Below are positions 1-13,178 of a stretch of 64,000 bases of DNA, piece after piece. A program made the translations under genes and the position numbers. The stretch comes from Sphagnum compactum. Taxonomy: Eukaryota; Bryophyta; Sphagnopsida; Sphagnales. The DNA lies in assembly GCA_965153455.1 (NCBI GenBank), contig OZ234500.1:3224001-3288000 (forward strand), written 5' to 3'. The notes beneath the pieces are model-generated. The model was not told the DNA's origin and ran no database searches. It saw nothing but the letters and a program-made list of their open reading frames with translations. Position 1 is the stretch's first letter; each line of letters opens with the position of its first letter.

Positions 1-1406
1 GAGCTGCCTTGAAGGTGCACCTCAGCTTAATGGCAGACCTTCCCAAAGAACAATTGCCAAAAGAAGGAGAAAGCTTACAAAAGACTCACGGACAGTAGCA
101 TAGATTGAAAAACAACTAGCATGAAGAAGAAAACAGATTGCATGAAATAAAAGGGAGCTTTTCCTCGTGTCACAAATCAAGAACATCATGCGCTACAGAT
201 CTTCAAGCCTTCTGCGCCGTGTGCAACTTCCACCAAAAAAACCAAATCTCTGTTCACTCCTAACCTTCCATATTGTTACCCGTAACAATCTCCAAGAACT
301 GAAGACAACGACTGTTCACACACTGAGCTTCTCGTGCGATGATGCTACACTGTTGCCCTGGAGGATGTTGTTGCGAAGAGACTTGTAGAAAAAGATCAGG
401 AACCTGGAAGCGCAAATCTAGAATATTACGAGCTTATGCAAAGCATGAACAGCCGAATCGAGAGTGCCTGGTGGACAGCACGAGTGCTATTGTGACTCTC
501 TCCGAGCTAGTCTTCATCTTCCGCCTAGCGAAATCAATAACGATTTTACCCGGGCACTTTGATGTGATGCCCCCCATCATCGTAATCCTATACTCTTCCA
601 TAGTCTTTTTTTCTCTTTTCTAGCTCTAGTTTCTCTCCCATTTTTGTTTCTAGAAAATTGAGGCGACAGTGCTGAAGTCCTTTCAGACTGCCGGAAAAGT
701 TGCATGCAAATCAGAAGCAGTGACTTACGCTCTAAGCATGTGTAAACAGTGCGTGCGTGTAAACAGTGTGCTCTAACTCTAAGCATGTGTAAACAGTGTG
801 TCTTTCGCTTGCATTCACAGGTTTTCCCTCCTGTTCTTTGAGAGAATGGAGAAACAGATCCATGGAACTGCTAATAGATATTTCAGTAATATGTCACCGA
901 TTTCTGGACATCATCAAACTCGAAAGAATCCAAACAGAATTTGCTATCAACTACAAAAATTCCGCACATTCGTAGAACTCTTCCTCCACCCGCCTAATCT
1001 CTGCTACTCCTCCACAATCGAATTTTATTGTATTCCTAGTTTTCAGACTCGTATCCAGCAGCCTGACACAAAGCAGCAGGCTGCTCAAGGCAACAAAACT
1101 GGAACATTAAAGCCGAGAAATTGCACTTGACCAAAACCGAAACAGCAACCAAAAACCGAAAAAAGAAAACAAAACTGCGGTTACAAGAATAAAATATAGA
1201 ATCAAAACTGCGCAAGGAAAAATAGGAAGAATAAAATAGAATCAACCAATAAAATAGATGTCAGATCCGAAGAAAACACAAGCCAAATTCCCAGAGCGAG
1301 TCCGGAAACAAATCACAAAGAAGGGAAGAGAAGAAAACAAGCAAAGCAAGATATATAAGATGAACTGAGCAAAATAGAAAGCGTCAATTCACGTAGAGAA
1401 AAGCTT
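1..1406. other. Left-edge non-coding region
   Basis: Moderate-GC sequence with only short ORFs (longest about 110 codons) that overlap on both strands and match nothing I recognise. If the leader at 1,413-1,690 is real, this is the first intron or gene body of a minus-strand gene, but I could not pick out a convincing exon here. Confidence 0.5.
729..798. repeat. Short direct duplication
   Basis: The 22-base string beginning ctctaagcatgtgtaaac occurs at about 735-756 and again at about 777-798. A shorter 'gtgtaaacagtg' copy lies between them. It is a small local tandem duplication with no coding role visible. Confidence 0.7.
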
Positions 1407-1412
1407 ACTTAC

Positions 1413-1690
1413 ACATGTGCACACCGAAGAAGCTGCTGTTCTCCGATGAAGCGAAATGGAGTCCCGAGAGACCGCAACAACAGCGCAAATTGAGCAGGAG
1501 AGATCTGAAGAGAACCAAAGAAAAAGGGGAAAAACCAAAGCTCCAGCGAACCCCGGCTATGGAGGCTTTCTTTTGTCCTGTTCACGGATCCTGCGAGGAA
1601 CAGCCAACCGGGTCACCCGACACACTCCTGGGCTGCACGCCCAATCACCCGGCCCACTTTCTCCTTCAGCCTGCGTCCTCGTTAGGTAGG
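1413..1690 (-). promoter_or_regulatory. Candidate 5' leader / first exon of a minus-strand gene
   Basis: Read on the minus strand, this stretch is CT-rich like plant 5' leaders and contains no ATG for about 270 bases. The first ATG lies at 1,416-1,414, one base before a consensus splice donor GTAAGT (1,412-1,407). A TATA-like AAATAAATC sits just upstream of the leader (about 1,705-1,715). Together these look like a transcribed leader whose start codon is split from the rest of the protein by an intron. No downstream exon could be identified, so the gene product is unknown. The plus-strand ORFs here (77 and 92 codons) overlap in two frames and look like shadows. Confidence 0.35.
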
Positions 1691-1998
1691 TAGTAGTGCC
1701 AGTGATTTATTTTTTTGTGGCGAATTTTCGCCAATTTGTGAAAAACATTTTCAACACAGAAGATTCTGTCGCAGATTCTCTGTTTTATTAATAAAAATTT
1801 CGCCAGAAATCGCCATCATTGCCTACAATATGAAAGGATACTACTACTTCAGATCATATTTTTGAACATCGCCAAAATTGGCTAAATTGACTTATGGACT
1901 CGGCAATATCATAAAATTGAAGGAAAAAAACACTGGTAGGTATGTGTGTTTTATATTTTTTTCTGGGGACTGTTTTTGAATGTTTTCAATTTCTTTTA

Positions 1999-2106
1999 AT
2001 GTAGCCAAAGTGACAATCATATGTAAGAAGATTATTTAGCCAAATCTGGCTATAAACCAGATATGAAGCACAAATCTTGAATGATCGTTCTATAGTTTTG
2101 GCTACA
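1999..2106. repeat. Short inverted-repeat element, same family as 24.7 kb
   Basis: The left arm at 2,000-2,020 (tgtagccaaagtgacaatca) is mirrored at 2,080-2,105. The interior carries a second small palindrome, agccaaatctggct. The arm and the internal 'tttagccaaa...ggctataaac' block match the left part of the better-preserved element at 24,743-25,208. It is probably a decayed non-autonomous DNA transposon. Confidence 0.5.
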
Positions 2107-2707
2107 TACTGAGAACCAAATGTAAAAATCTGGCTATTTTTAACTTCTAGCTTTTTCCTCACCTTCTAGCTATTGAAACTTTCAAAAAAGCACTTCATTT
2201 ACAGAAAAATTGAGTTTCTATTTCGCTTTTTGGCGAAATATCGTATGTAAGTAAAAAAAAAAAGGGCTGGAACCCACTATGGCATTATCTAGTGCCCAGG
2301 CAGCACTCTTTTTTAACCTCACCAAACTTACAATAATTTACTCAGGTTTTCTCTTATTACATTACTTACCCAATTGTGTTACATCCCAATTATGTTCCAG
2401 TCCATTATAATATTTTTTTGCACATGGACTTGACTTTCCTTTGTCCGTTTGCACTTGGACTGGACTTGCTCTTTTCCGTCAAGAAATTTATCATTTTGTG
2501 TGTTCTATTTGCACATGTACGTATTGGCTCGGCTTTGCTTTGCTTTGCTTTGATTTGGTACAAATTCACGTAACGGTGCATGTATTGAAGATTCCATTCT
2601 GTTCCCTTGAGGAAACAGTAAGGGTCAGTTGGCGATTGGTTTACATGTTTAAAGGGTGTTGTTGTGGACGACTGGTTGTGCTCGGAAGTGGAGTGTTCGG
2701 ATAGAAG

Positions 2708-2737
2708 AGGGGAGTCTTGGGGGGTGGGGGGTGGGGG
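2708..2737 (+). other. G-quadruplex-prone G runs
   Basis: Runs of four to six G separated by single T residues or short spacers lie on the plus strand. At least four G runs fall within about 30 bases, which fits the usual G4 pattern. No gene start is linked to it. Confidence 0.55.
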
Positions 2738-4785
2738 TGATTTTGGGAATAATGTAGATCCTGAAGTCAAGGGGTCTATCTTCTTATTGTTTGTTTTGTT
2801 CTCGGGTTTTTTTGGGGGGTTGGGTGTGGATTTTATGTTTTTTCCTCCTATGGTTTGATTTGATAGTAGTTACTTGTGGCTCCCAAAGATCCGATCATCG
2901 AATCTTTAGGTTTTAATACAATTGAAATGTGCAAAACAAAATTTCAAGGTATCCTCAAAGCTATAAACATATAAATAAAATAAACAATACTTTGGGGATG
3001 CCATTTGAAGAATCTACAGTGTGGCCCATTTGTACTTCTTTGTTCGAAGGGATGGTTGGCTCAAAATTTGGTTTTTGTGCCAAGCCAATAAATAATAACT
3101 GGAATTAAGGGACAACAACCGGAATTAGCAGACACTAACAAATGGCGAAACTGGAAATTAGCATCAGGAATTCACAAAAGTTTTTTAAACAAAAAACCCA
3201 CAAACTGAAAACAGAAACCAAAAAACAGTTAAAACAGTCGGCATGATTTGTGTTCCGGACTATCACACAAGATTTGTTTATTAACGATCGAACTCTTGTA
3301 AGTACAATTTAATACTCGTAACTTAACATAGAGAGCTAAAAAAAATTATACAAAACTTTTGCTCCAAAGAAAAATACAAGAGGAAAAGGTTATGGTCGTA
3401 CTTTCTTACAATCTTATCCCAATCTAGTTTATACAAATCATTTGTGTTCTATACTTAAATGGTGGTACATGTCAACCCCCTCCCCCCCCCCCCCAAAATG
3501 CATAAGTGGGTTGTAAGGGAAAGTGGGAAGTAAAATTTGATATTCTTCGGATTTGCCAAATGTTTCGTGTTAATAATTTAACACCAATAGCCATATCCAG
3601 ATTTCCGTAAAGATTTTCATCCTTCATACTTTGAAGTCTATTATATTTGTTCTTAGATCTTGTCCTAAATATTTATAGAATGTTTAAGGGAAAAATATAT
3701 GCTAAATTTTACATGTTTTACACTATCCAAAAGGTTGGTATGTAACTAAATATTATCATGAAAAACCAAAACACACCTTCACAATCAAAAAGAAGTTTCA
3801 ACAATGGGGCTTAAGTTTACACACGTAACCCAAATTTTCACACAAATGAGATCTCTACAATTTACATAGGATTGTAACCCTTATGTATTTTGCCTTTTTT
3901 GTGTATTGGCTTCTAGTCAATGCTCTTGCTTCCATCTTGCTCAAACATTTTAGGGTTGAATTTTCATGTGGAATCCGATGTCATCTCTTTCCTAGGAGAG
4001 CTCCAAATATGATCTTTGCTATTGCACCATGTTCCAAAGGTTGTGTTGAATACATTAACCTCAATTTCATAAATCTTTCCTACTTTGTAGCCCATGTTAC
4101 ACAATGATTGGATGGCATACATCTCTTTGTGTTTAGTGTTCACTAAAGTAGAAACTCAAAGGAATATGCTCTCTTCTTCACTCTTCCCAAAACATATATG
4201 GTAATATCAACCTAACCTTTCACAAGTTATATCCCTGCAATTTGAAACTTTGCAATTAAAGAGAAAAAACTAAACAATTTCAAAAGTTGAAACATATTTT
4301 AAAAGAGGAAAATCTTGTAACACCTTATTTTACAATTATCATAAGAAGGCTCCAATCCCTTGTCTTTAATGAACACAATACGAGATCATAAATTCTTTTC
4401 ACAAACATTTTGTAAGTATGTTGGACAACATCTAAGAACAAATATATGAAATTTCAAGAAAATTGGCACAATACTTTGGAATACTTAACACAAGAACAAT
4501 TGTGATCATACTCTTATAAGTGTGACTCACAAAGTGACAAATCATTGATTTCATCACAAATTGACCTCTCTTGCTTAAAAATCATTTGCTTACAAAAATG
4601 TTTATATATATTTTTTGCTTAATTCTATGTTTTAACTCACAACTATGATTCTCTTTACCTGATCCTAGTAGGTTAGGAGGTCAAGGTACAATGTGAGAAA
4701 TACAAAACTAGCTCTAATTTTAAACTTAGTTTTATCAAAAGCATTGGTTGAATGGGTTGAAAGTGTATACTTGCATTTAATATTA

Positions 4786-4982
4786 TCTCTATTTAACGAC
4801 CTTAGCAATAAGGAGCCATTGCCTATATATTGTTTGCCCAAGTTTGATTATGTATTCTCATTTATACAAGGTTTGTTTTGAACAACTATTTCTATTTAGT
4901 GGTGTTAGCAATAGGGATCCATTGCTTATATATTGTGTGCCCAAGTTTAATTATGTATTCTCATTTGTGAAGGGTTTGTTTT
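4786..4982. repeat. Tandem duplication, about 103-bp unit, two copies
   Basis: Copy 1 (4,786-4,879) and copy 2 (4,889-4,982) share blocks such as 'ttagcaata', 'tatatattgt', 'cccaagttt' and 'atgtattctcattt' in the same order, with scattered substitutions. The overlapping small ORFs at 4,693-5,026 simply reflect this duplication. Confidence 0.8.
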
Positions 4983-6230
4983 CGTCAATTATAGTTTCTC
5001 ATAAAAATGAGAAGATATTACTTTAGTAATTGGTTTCTCAATACTATTTGATTCAATGTTTGATCAATTAATTAGGATGGGAAAAGGAAAACAATCTTTG
5101 CTTTGCTTTATGAATTTGGTTTAATTAATGGGCCTCACCTACAAGCTCCAAGTTCATTGAATGGGTGGTCTAGCAATTTGACAAACTTGACAAACTAAAA
5201 GGACTCATATGTGATCTTTAAGGTGAAAGCACATTACACTATCTATAAAATGTTGTCATAAAATAGTTTTTGCAAAATTTTAAAATTTGTAATTGATCAT
5301 GTGATTAAATAAAAATCATTAAGTTGATAAAAGACTTAACATTACAATGTTATATATATTATAATCACATTGCATGATTTTTTAAAATTATTTTTTGAAT
5401 TGTCAAAACACAACGAACTTTTCAAAGAATACCAAAACACTTATAACAATTCATAATCAATGAATATGAATTTTATGCATTTTCATATTTTTCTATTGAA
5501 ATAAAAACTCAATGATAATACGATGTGATAGCATTGATATTAAAAAAGACTTTTTGAAAATATTTGGATGATCAAATTTTTCTATGTATTTTGAATTATG
5601 ATTTTTTTCTCATTAAATCTTTTTTTTAGTGAATGTAGTAATTAAAGAACTCATATTCAAATTTAAGTTCTCCCTAACATAAACTAGAGTTAAAAAGAAA
5701 CTCTAATGAATTTCTACTGATAACTTCCAAACTGACTTATATCATTCAAAGTATCATGCTTTGACAATGCCTCCATAATGTTAATATAAATAATTATGGA
5801 CTTCCATATGTGTAAAACTATTACACTTTATTGAGGTTTCACCAAATAACAAATGAAAATTATTGGAGATGACCACTTGTCTAGGTTTGAACAAATGCAA
5901 ATGCATCTCCCACAACTTGTACATAGATACTTTTATGTAAGACATTGTTTGAAATCCATGTGTTAGGACAAACCATATGTACTTAGTTAGTGTATGTCTC
6001 TAATCTAATACAAAGCTTATTTTGTTGCAGTTCACTCTCACAATCCTCTGTAAACTGAAAATGTTTCAAACTTGAACAATAAGAAACTGACATTTTGGTA
6101 GCACAGTTTTCAATAACCAATTTTGCAACATGACAAAGGCTAATGCCACCAAAATTAAAGGGATCACAAGCAAAACTAACAGCAAAAAGCCATTTAACGA
6201 AAGGAACATAAATTAATGACACAATGCTTC

Positions 6231-9200
6231 ATTAATCTCGTCCATTGTTAAGGGAGGGATGAAAGTGATATCCAAAACAATTATCCTAACAGGGAAGAAC
6301 CTTTGAGATTTTTCTACGTGTATATACGCAGCTACACACTTACAGAGTGTAACATTTCATGAGGCATTTTGAAAAACAAGATGCTCAAAAGCAGGTGCAT
6401 TTCCATTTTATGAAATGCCTTGTGTCATTTTTTTCTTGTGATATCTGATGAGTACCTGCTGGATACCCATTGGGTATCATGAGATTTTTTTCCTCAAAAA
6501 ATAATGACAATTTTTTAATGCTCAGTAACGCTCTCAGAACGAGGAGTTTTCAAAAGTAAGCGCCCCTTGGGCTGATTTTTGGGTATAAGCGCCTGCGTCT
6601 TAAACCACCTTGTGATAACATTGTCAACCTGAAAATCCTTCACCCCAAGGCTCGAAAACCAGGAAAAAGTTCTTATTTGTGATGTTCTGCACACATGACT
6701 CTTGCAGAGTCCCAACTCCATCCCACATAATATCACAAACAGACATTCTTAAAGAATCAAATAAGAGCAATTAGAGCCCTACTTTGAACAAGTTCACCAT
6801 GGGGCATGATAATTAGGCAATTAGTTTTCCAAGGCAAACTTTCTAGTACATATGGCAACAACAAGAGCAACCAAAACCATGTGAAAAACAAATGACCTTT
6901 TACAAGGAATTCCTTTCTACCTGTTGTCATGTCATCTTCCCAGGGGCACAAGAACAAGGACCATAGCTCAAGTTTGCCTGCCCAAGAACCTTGTGAGGAC
7001 CAAAGGAATTGACCTTCTTTCCCAGCGCAAATCCCCGGCTGATTATTTTATGGATGAACTCTCTCTCTTTGAGCAACAGAATTCAAATGGAGGTCCCATT
7101 CCACCTTAGGAGGTCCGTCACATAACAAAGGAAACAATGAAATGCTATGTGAAGTCACCAAAAACTGGGCACCCACTGGCACACTGTCCACTGGATGCCC
7201 ATTGTGATTCAGTTTTGGATGAACCTTAACCTGAGTTAATAACTGGTTTCACCTTGGTAATCCATTTTGTAAGAAGTAGGTCCTATATAATAAGATAATA
7301 GGTCATTACTAGGTAAGTAGGTGGTTTATACATTTATACATAGGTATGGGCTGTTTTATTACCTACCTACTTGTTCGATAGGTGGGTAGTAAAAAGAACC
7401 AAGTGGTGAGCTGTGAGCACCATGGTTAGCTAGGGAACTGGAACCCAACAGAAAGCTGTTTTGTGACCACTTACAATCCATCCTTCATAGTGAACTGGTG
7501 GGTTCTGGAGGATAGCAAACACCAGCTGAATATTCCTCAAAATGTGGGACCGCATGAAAACTACATATATGGTTCTAACTTGCAAGGCAGAGATAAGCGA
7601 GTCTAATCAGTACTCTCATTATTTCACACATCTGTTCGGGGCCTGGATGGATTGTCAGGAACCCACCCCCATAGTTTGACCCCACTCCAAAACAAACCTA
7701 CCGCTTCTCGTTTATCATCACTTTTGGCAATTGTCAACCACCAATAAGTTACCACTCAAGAGCTGCTCTATGACCCTACTACTGTATGGTAAGGCTTTCT
7801 ATTCTCCAGTCAGTCTTTTGTCAGCTCCGAGAAGAAGCAGAGATTCATAGGGTGCATACAAGATGATGAAGAAGAAGACGGTGCCTACAAGACGAAGGAA
7901 GTAAGGAATAATTGCAAGTTTGGGTCGGAGGAAATGAGGACAATTTCGTTCTAACCTAGTACATGGCCACCCTAAACCTTATCTTAGGGTTAGGGAAGAA
8001 GGAAATTCATTGGATGTATCCAAGATGATGAAGATGGTGCTTACAAGATGATGGGAGTAAGGAATAATTGCATGTTTAGGTTTAAAAGAACGGGGTTGTA
8101 AAGGTTTGAGCCTATGAAGGTTATTTTTAATTAAGTCTCTATTATCATCTAAGTAAGTTGCGTACCTCAAGTTTCACACAACACCCACACACCATGCAAA
8201 ACATTAAAAAATACAAAAGATGAGACAAACATATTTTTGAGCTAGGATCATTCATGTGTTGAAGTTTTTAATCTTTGTGTGGGCTACACCCATTGGGGAG
8301 TTCATTACACATATTAAAAGATTTTATTTTGTGAAGGTTGTTCGTAAAAACTACGTACATTTGCTCTTGTAAACACTTTCGCATTTTAAAAAACATGTAA
8401 ATTTATTGCAGCAGAGGTTTGTTACACAAAAGGCTTATGCCAAGGCTCAACAAAAAGGTAATAACATGAAATTATCCTCAAAAAAAAAAAACAACCCAAA
8501 GCTTCACCTACAACCTCTTATATATCAGAAAGGAAAAAAAATGAATTATTAACCCCATTCATTTACAATCATTAAACATTCATATCCATTAACAATAATA
8601 TTATGCCACACGTTATCCTTTAAAAATCATGAGCAAGTCATTAAATTATTTAAATTACTTTTCCCTAAAATGTAATCAAATTCACATAGTTTATTTCGAA
8701 CTATGTCAAACCCAAAATAGTTAATTTATTTATTTGTGAAACCATATTTATGTCCTTAATCAAACATCTTCAAGATTAGACCCATAAATTGAATTATTTA
8801 TTTTCATACTTATCCATCCTTTTACCCATATGTCATATTAGTATTATTTACAACTTTTAATCCCTAGCAACCCATCTTGGTGGTACAAAAACCATCAACA
8901 CCACTATTGCTCAAGGCTAATGTGGGATAAATCATTTCACATCTTGACATCATCATTCTCGGGGTCTATGGTTTGTCATCTTTCCAACCTTTCTTTAAAA
9001 TTTCTTTACTAGAATGTTAATCTTAGGTGCTACCCAGGGTCAACAAGTAGTGAGTGCGGGTGCACCTAGCCGCATTCTGGGTTAACCCTGGTAGGACGTA
9101 GACAAGATCTGTAGGTAACATGCTGAGACTAAGTAGCGATGCAATTTGCCATTCCATGTCGTATTAGTAGGGTCCTAAATACCCCCCAAAAAACTCCTTC

Positions 9201-11740
9201 CTTTTAAGATTCATAAGTGTTTTGATAAGCAAGCCCTGTGAAGCTTTTGACTTCTATATTATGTAAAAATTGCACCTTGTGCAGCATCAAACTAACAACA
9301 AAAATATTTCTCAATCAATTTCCTAATTGAATATTTTTTTTCCAATGTTTTGCAAATCTTAAGCACATTTCATTGAACATTTTTGCGGTCTTTTTATCAA
9401 ACCATAGTGATGTGGAAAATACTAATGTGTAGAAATAATTTTTTTTGTGTTTCTAATCACAAAGTTGTAACAATGGCTATGCCCCTCTCTTTCTTTAGAC
9501 ACAAAATTTAATAACATGAAATTCACCTCCCAAGCATATGGTCTTTGAGTGTCTATCAACTATTTCTTCTTATTCCCTAGGCTATTTCACAACGTATATT
9601 CATTCAAGAAGCCAGAGAGCCGTTAAGTTCCCATGAATTTGAATATGTGTAACCTAATTAGCAAGTTATATTGGAGCTTTCTTGCTGAATGTTAATGCCA
9701 CTCATAAACAGGAATTGTGGTACCTAATTAAGGTTACCTTTTTATGTTGGATACTTTTTTGAAATTGGATTTTTGTCACATGAAAAAACTTCATACTTTG
9801 ATTTTATCTTCAACATGAAAACTCCTTCTCTAAATGGGCTTCCAAACAAATATTAAACTCTTGAATATGTAGCTATTAAGACAATGACCATTTAATATTT
9901 CACTGAGCTACTATTGGACAAAACGTTGTGAATTTGATTGAATTGTGTATGTTGAATCCATATCGTCGATTCTGAGTTCTTGCAAGATTTCAATCTTGCA
10001 AGGTATGTTATATAAACTTGCATCTTTTAATAATCATCTACCACTGTGAAAAAACCTTGTTGTATGAATCTAGTTGCATCTTGATGGGGGTGAAAAACTG
10101 TTCAAAAATGACTATCCCAAAAGTTAACATGTGTGAGACCAACATCTATCAATTGGATTCACATGATGTCTCCCAAGCTTGGAAGGGGCAAAATCACCTC
10201 TTAACCCCTCCATTGGACAATTGGTTAAATAATTAAAATTTCATATATTTTCATTTGAACTGTTTCAGAACCCAACATGCAGTTTTTGTTGCACCAGGCT
10301 CTCTCACTAACCAACATATAAATAAGTTATATTGCCATTTTTATCCCTGGAAATAATGAAAAAGTCGCGTGTGATTCGATTTTGCCACAACTCTTAAACT
10401 CCTTTTCTCAAAGAAACAATCCTTTTGAACCTTCTTTAACATTTCTTATTAAAAGAATGTGCGGGCAAGGACAGGTTATCCATACACTGTGACATCTAAA
10501 AACGTGCCCTAGATTAAGGTCTCTTGGGGATTGCTTGGGTCCTCATTTTAGTACTCACTTTATAATTACAACGAGAATTTTTCAATGTCTATTCTGGCTT
10601 GTTCTACCGTATAACTTTCCAAGGTGGACGAGGAATGTTCCAAATACTATTTGGATGGGTGTGTAGCCTATATAGATCGCAGTACCCCCAATGAACCCTC
10701 TAATCATAACGTTTATGCCCAAAAAACAGATCTACATAGAAATGAAGCCCAAAAAGGGCACCTCAAAATGCTTTCTAAATCACATTTATGACTCTAAGTG
10801 TTTCAACAAACCGTCATGTAAAGAAGATTGGTTGACCATGGTGACCTAAAGATACACACATAAAAAATTTGAAAAGGGTGAACACAAGTATTTTATTAGT
10901 CTCGAAAGCCACTCCACCCACACCCCCTAATTGGGCCTCTACAAGTGTTTACCACATCCAATATAGAGTACTAATCATTTCTCTAGCCCTTCCCATAAAC
11001 ATGAAATTTTAGACAATATAAAGTGAAAATTTTCCACCATATGGCCATTTTTTGAGAACACTATGTTTAATGTATAGTAACAAATCCGAATGTTTCACAC
11101 TATTTAAAGGTTGTACTTCATCCAAAGTACTATGCATGAATCATTATAATATTGCCAATGGAAATGCTCATATATGCCCAAGCCACCACCCATTTTGGAT
11201 TCTTAAAAGGTCTTTTCAGATTGGGGACATGCATGGGACTGCATGAATTATATTGTAACTTGCTAATTCAAAATAACTAAAATTTATTTCACTTTATGTA
11301 TTAAAATAGGTACTTATTTTCCTAAAGATGAACCCATGACATAATTATTGTAATGAATGTAGTATGTGACAAGTTTTAATTTTAAAAAAATATGGTTGAA
11401 GAAAATATTGTTATTTAGAACTTATGACATCTATTATTTTATTTGTTTGATCCCCCTGTTGTGATAATTGACCAGGACTGGGTAAAGGATTTGTGTCCAA
11501 AAACATTTTCTAACTAACCAAGACAATTAGTCATTTACATGGCTCATGCAAGGCAAATGTTGTTTAGGTTTAATGGTGGAAACAAAGAACCTTGGGATTC
11601 TTTGGGCTGGAGTCAGCTTGTGTTATGTTAATTTGTACACCCATCAATGAATATTAAAGGCCGATGTAAATTTTAGCCTATAGAAGCGGCATATTTCACA
11701 CTTGATTGACCCATCAAAAGACTGGTCATAAAATCAAAAT
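6231..11740. other. Intergenic region, no supported gene
   Basis: The part from 6.2 to 8 kb has higher GC and could hold low-copy or UTR sequence, but no exon series could be built. From 8 to 11.7 kb it is AT-rich with ORFs below 80 codons. An imperfect inverted pair around 'ctaccagggttaac' lies at 9,031-9,096. Nothing else is recognisable. Confidence 0.5.
7843..8090. repeat. Diverged direct duplication
   Basis: The segment at about 7,843-7,925 (tacaagatgatgaag ... gtaaggaataattgca) recurs diverged at about 8,005-8,090 with the same block order. Spacing is about 160 bp. It is a local duplication, apparently non-coding. Confidence 0.65.
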
Positions 11741-12776
11741 CAGGGGGTTTCTTTTTCCCCCTAAAATTGCGATAAAATTTTTGGCAAAAAATTCCCAAGA
11801 AATTAGAAATTTTAGCTAAATTTACACTGAAAAAAGAACTTTCCTCCAAAAAGAAAAACCAATTTTTTCCCCCAAAAAAAGGGCAAAAAAAGAATCTAAC
11901 AACAACAACAAATCACAAAAGAGAAAACCCACCAAAGCATTACTAGCAAACTAGTTGAAAACTAACCCAAAGGAACAACTCACGAGTAACTCAAGAATAT
12001 ATAAAAGTGTCTAAAGAATATAAAATTTAAATTTGTTCCCCCTCGTGGGTCCAAAGATTGGTACCATAAATTCCAAGCCCTACATTCAACAATATTGTTT
12101 GTCATACACATAAGCACAACTATATATTAATATTATTCTCATTCACTATAAAAGAATAATATAGGAAAAGATGCTTTAGACTCCCACCTCAAGTTGGAGG
12201 CTTGGAATGCATGGATGCAAGCACTACGTATTTGTGTGGGATAGTTCTCATATGAAATGGAGCATCTTGGTCCTTAGGAGAGTATGGATTTTTAAAAATA
12301 CATTTATGGGAATGTGAGGCCAATGGATCTTACTTAATTAGTATTCAATTCAATGTGCACTTCTTATGTAATAATGTATTTTTAAATATTATAGTCGCCT
12401 TTCATTGCCTTTTATCATCTTTTAATTTATATATGCATTAAGGTTAGTGTTTTCTTTTCGTTTTTTCTTTTTTTCCTTTTTGTTTTTGTTATGTCAGGGA
12501 AAAAAAAGGAAAAGAGGAATATTCTGTCGCAAATTTTTCTTTTTTCAATTAAACTTTTTTGCCACTTTTTTTTTCTTTTTTTCAGTTAAAGAATTTTGCC
12601 AAGGTTTTGAGAAACTTTATTTTTGGAGAAATTTTCATTATATTTTCCACTGAGTTTTCAAGTTTTCGTTCCATTTATTGTAACATTTAGTTTTTTGGCA
12701 AAATTTGGATCAAATTTTGGCATTTTCATTTATATTGTTTGCTTTTGTGCGTCTAATTTTATCATTGAATATTCTC

Positions 12777-13030
12777 AGCCGTCAGATTCATGAAACTGAA
12801 GAATCGAGGCCGTGCGAGTAAAAAATCCCAGTGCGTTCGATATTTTACAATATATGGCACGTGACCACAGTCTTCGTAAATCCACCACGTGTCTTACAAT
12901 TCAACCGTCAGGAAATTACGTAGGAGGATCTTGGCTGCTGAACCAGTACGTACAAGCTAGCAGACGTACGGTAAGGACCCCGTAGGCTTGGACGTATATA
13001 TAGGTACCTAGTAGCTCCGGAGTTCGTACT
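12777..13030 (+). promoter_or_regulatory. Promoter-like cluster with two G-boxes and a TATA box
   Basis: Two palindromic CACGTG G-boxes at 12,858-12,863 and 12,886-12,891 sit in ABRE-like contexts (gcacgtgacc, ccacgtgtc). Several further ACGT cores (tacgta, gtacgtac, gacgtac) and two CCGTCAG motifs lie around them. A clear TATA box (tatatata, 12,995-13,002) follows about 105 bp downstream of the second G-box. In land plants this arrangement is typical of bZIP/bHLH-controlled promoters responsive to abscisic acid or light. A start site near 13,030 would be expected. The only ORF that follows is 38 codons (13,062-13,178). Confidence 0.5.
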
Positions 13031-13061
13031 TTCGATTCTTTGCCAAGTTTTTCCAGCTTAG

Positions 13062-13178
13062 ATGACGATTCTTAGTCAGTGTGTTTTTGTTTTTTTTTTT
13101 GGTGCTGTTGCTCAAGTGGCGATAATCCACAAGTATATTTTTGCCAAATTTTACGGATATGAGAAATACGAAATATAA
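13062..13178 (+). CDS. Possible 38-codon small ORF behind the G-box promoter
   Basis: The ATG lies about 60 bp after the TATA box, so the leader would be only about 30 nt. The predicted peptide begins MTILSQCV, has a hydrophobic phenylalanine-rich stretch (residues 7-22) and ends in a lysine- and tyrosine-rich tail. The hydrophobic run comes from a poly-T tract and could be chance. The 3' part runs into an AT-rich repeat with many 'gcgaaa/ttcgcc' motifs. It could equally be a remnant first exon of a gene disrupted by repeat insertion. I do not recognise the peptide. Confidence 0.2.
   Translation: MTILSQCVFVFFFGAVAQVAIIHKYIFAKFYGYEKYEI

Larger units (their letters stand above)
2276..6230. other. 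AT-rich intergenic region
   Basis: No gene is supported. The region holds a G-rich patch (2,708-2,737), a poly-C run (3,482-3,494) and a local tandem duplication (4,786-4,982). ORFs of 60-120 codons are short, antisense to each other and of low complexity. Confidence 0.6.

Noticed and set aside
7960-7995. Telomere-like ccctaaa/ttaggg words
   Set aside because: Only single degenerate copies are present in each direction; this is not an interstitial telomere array.
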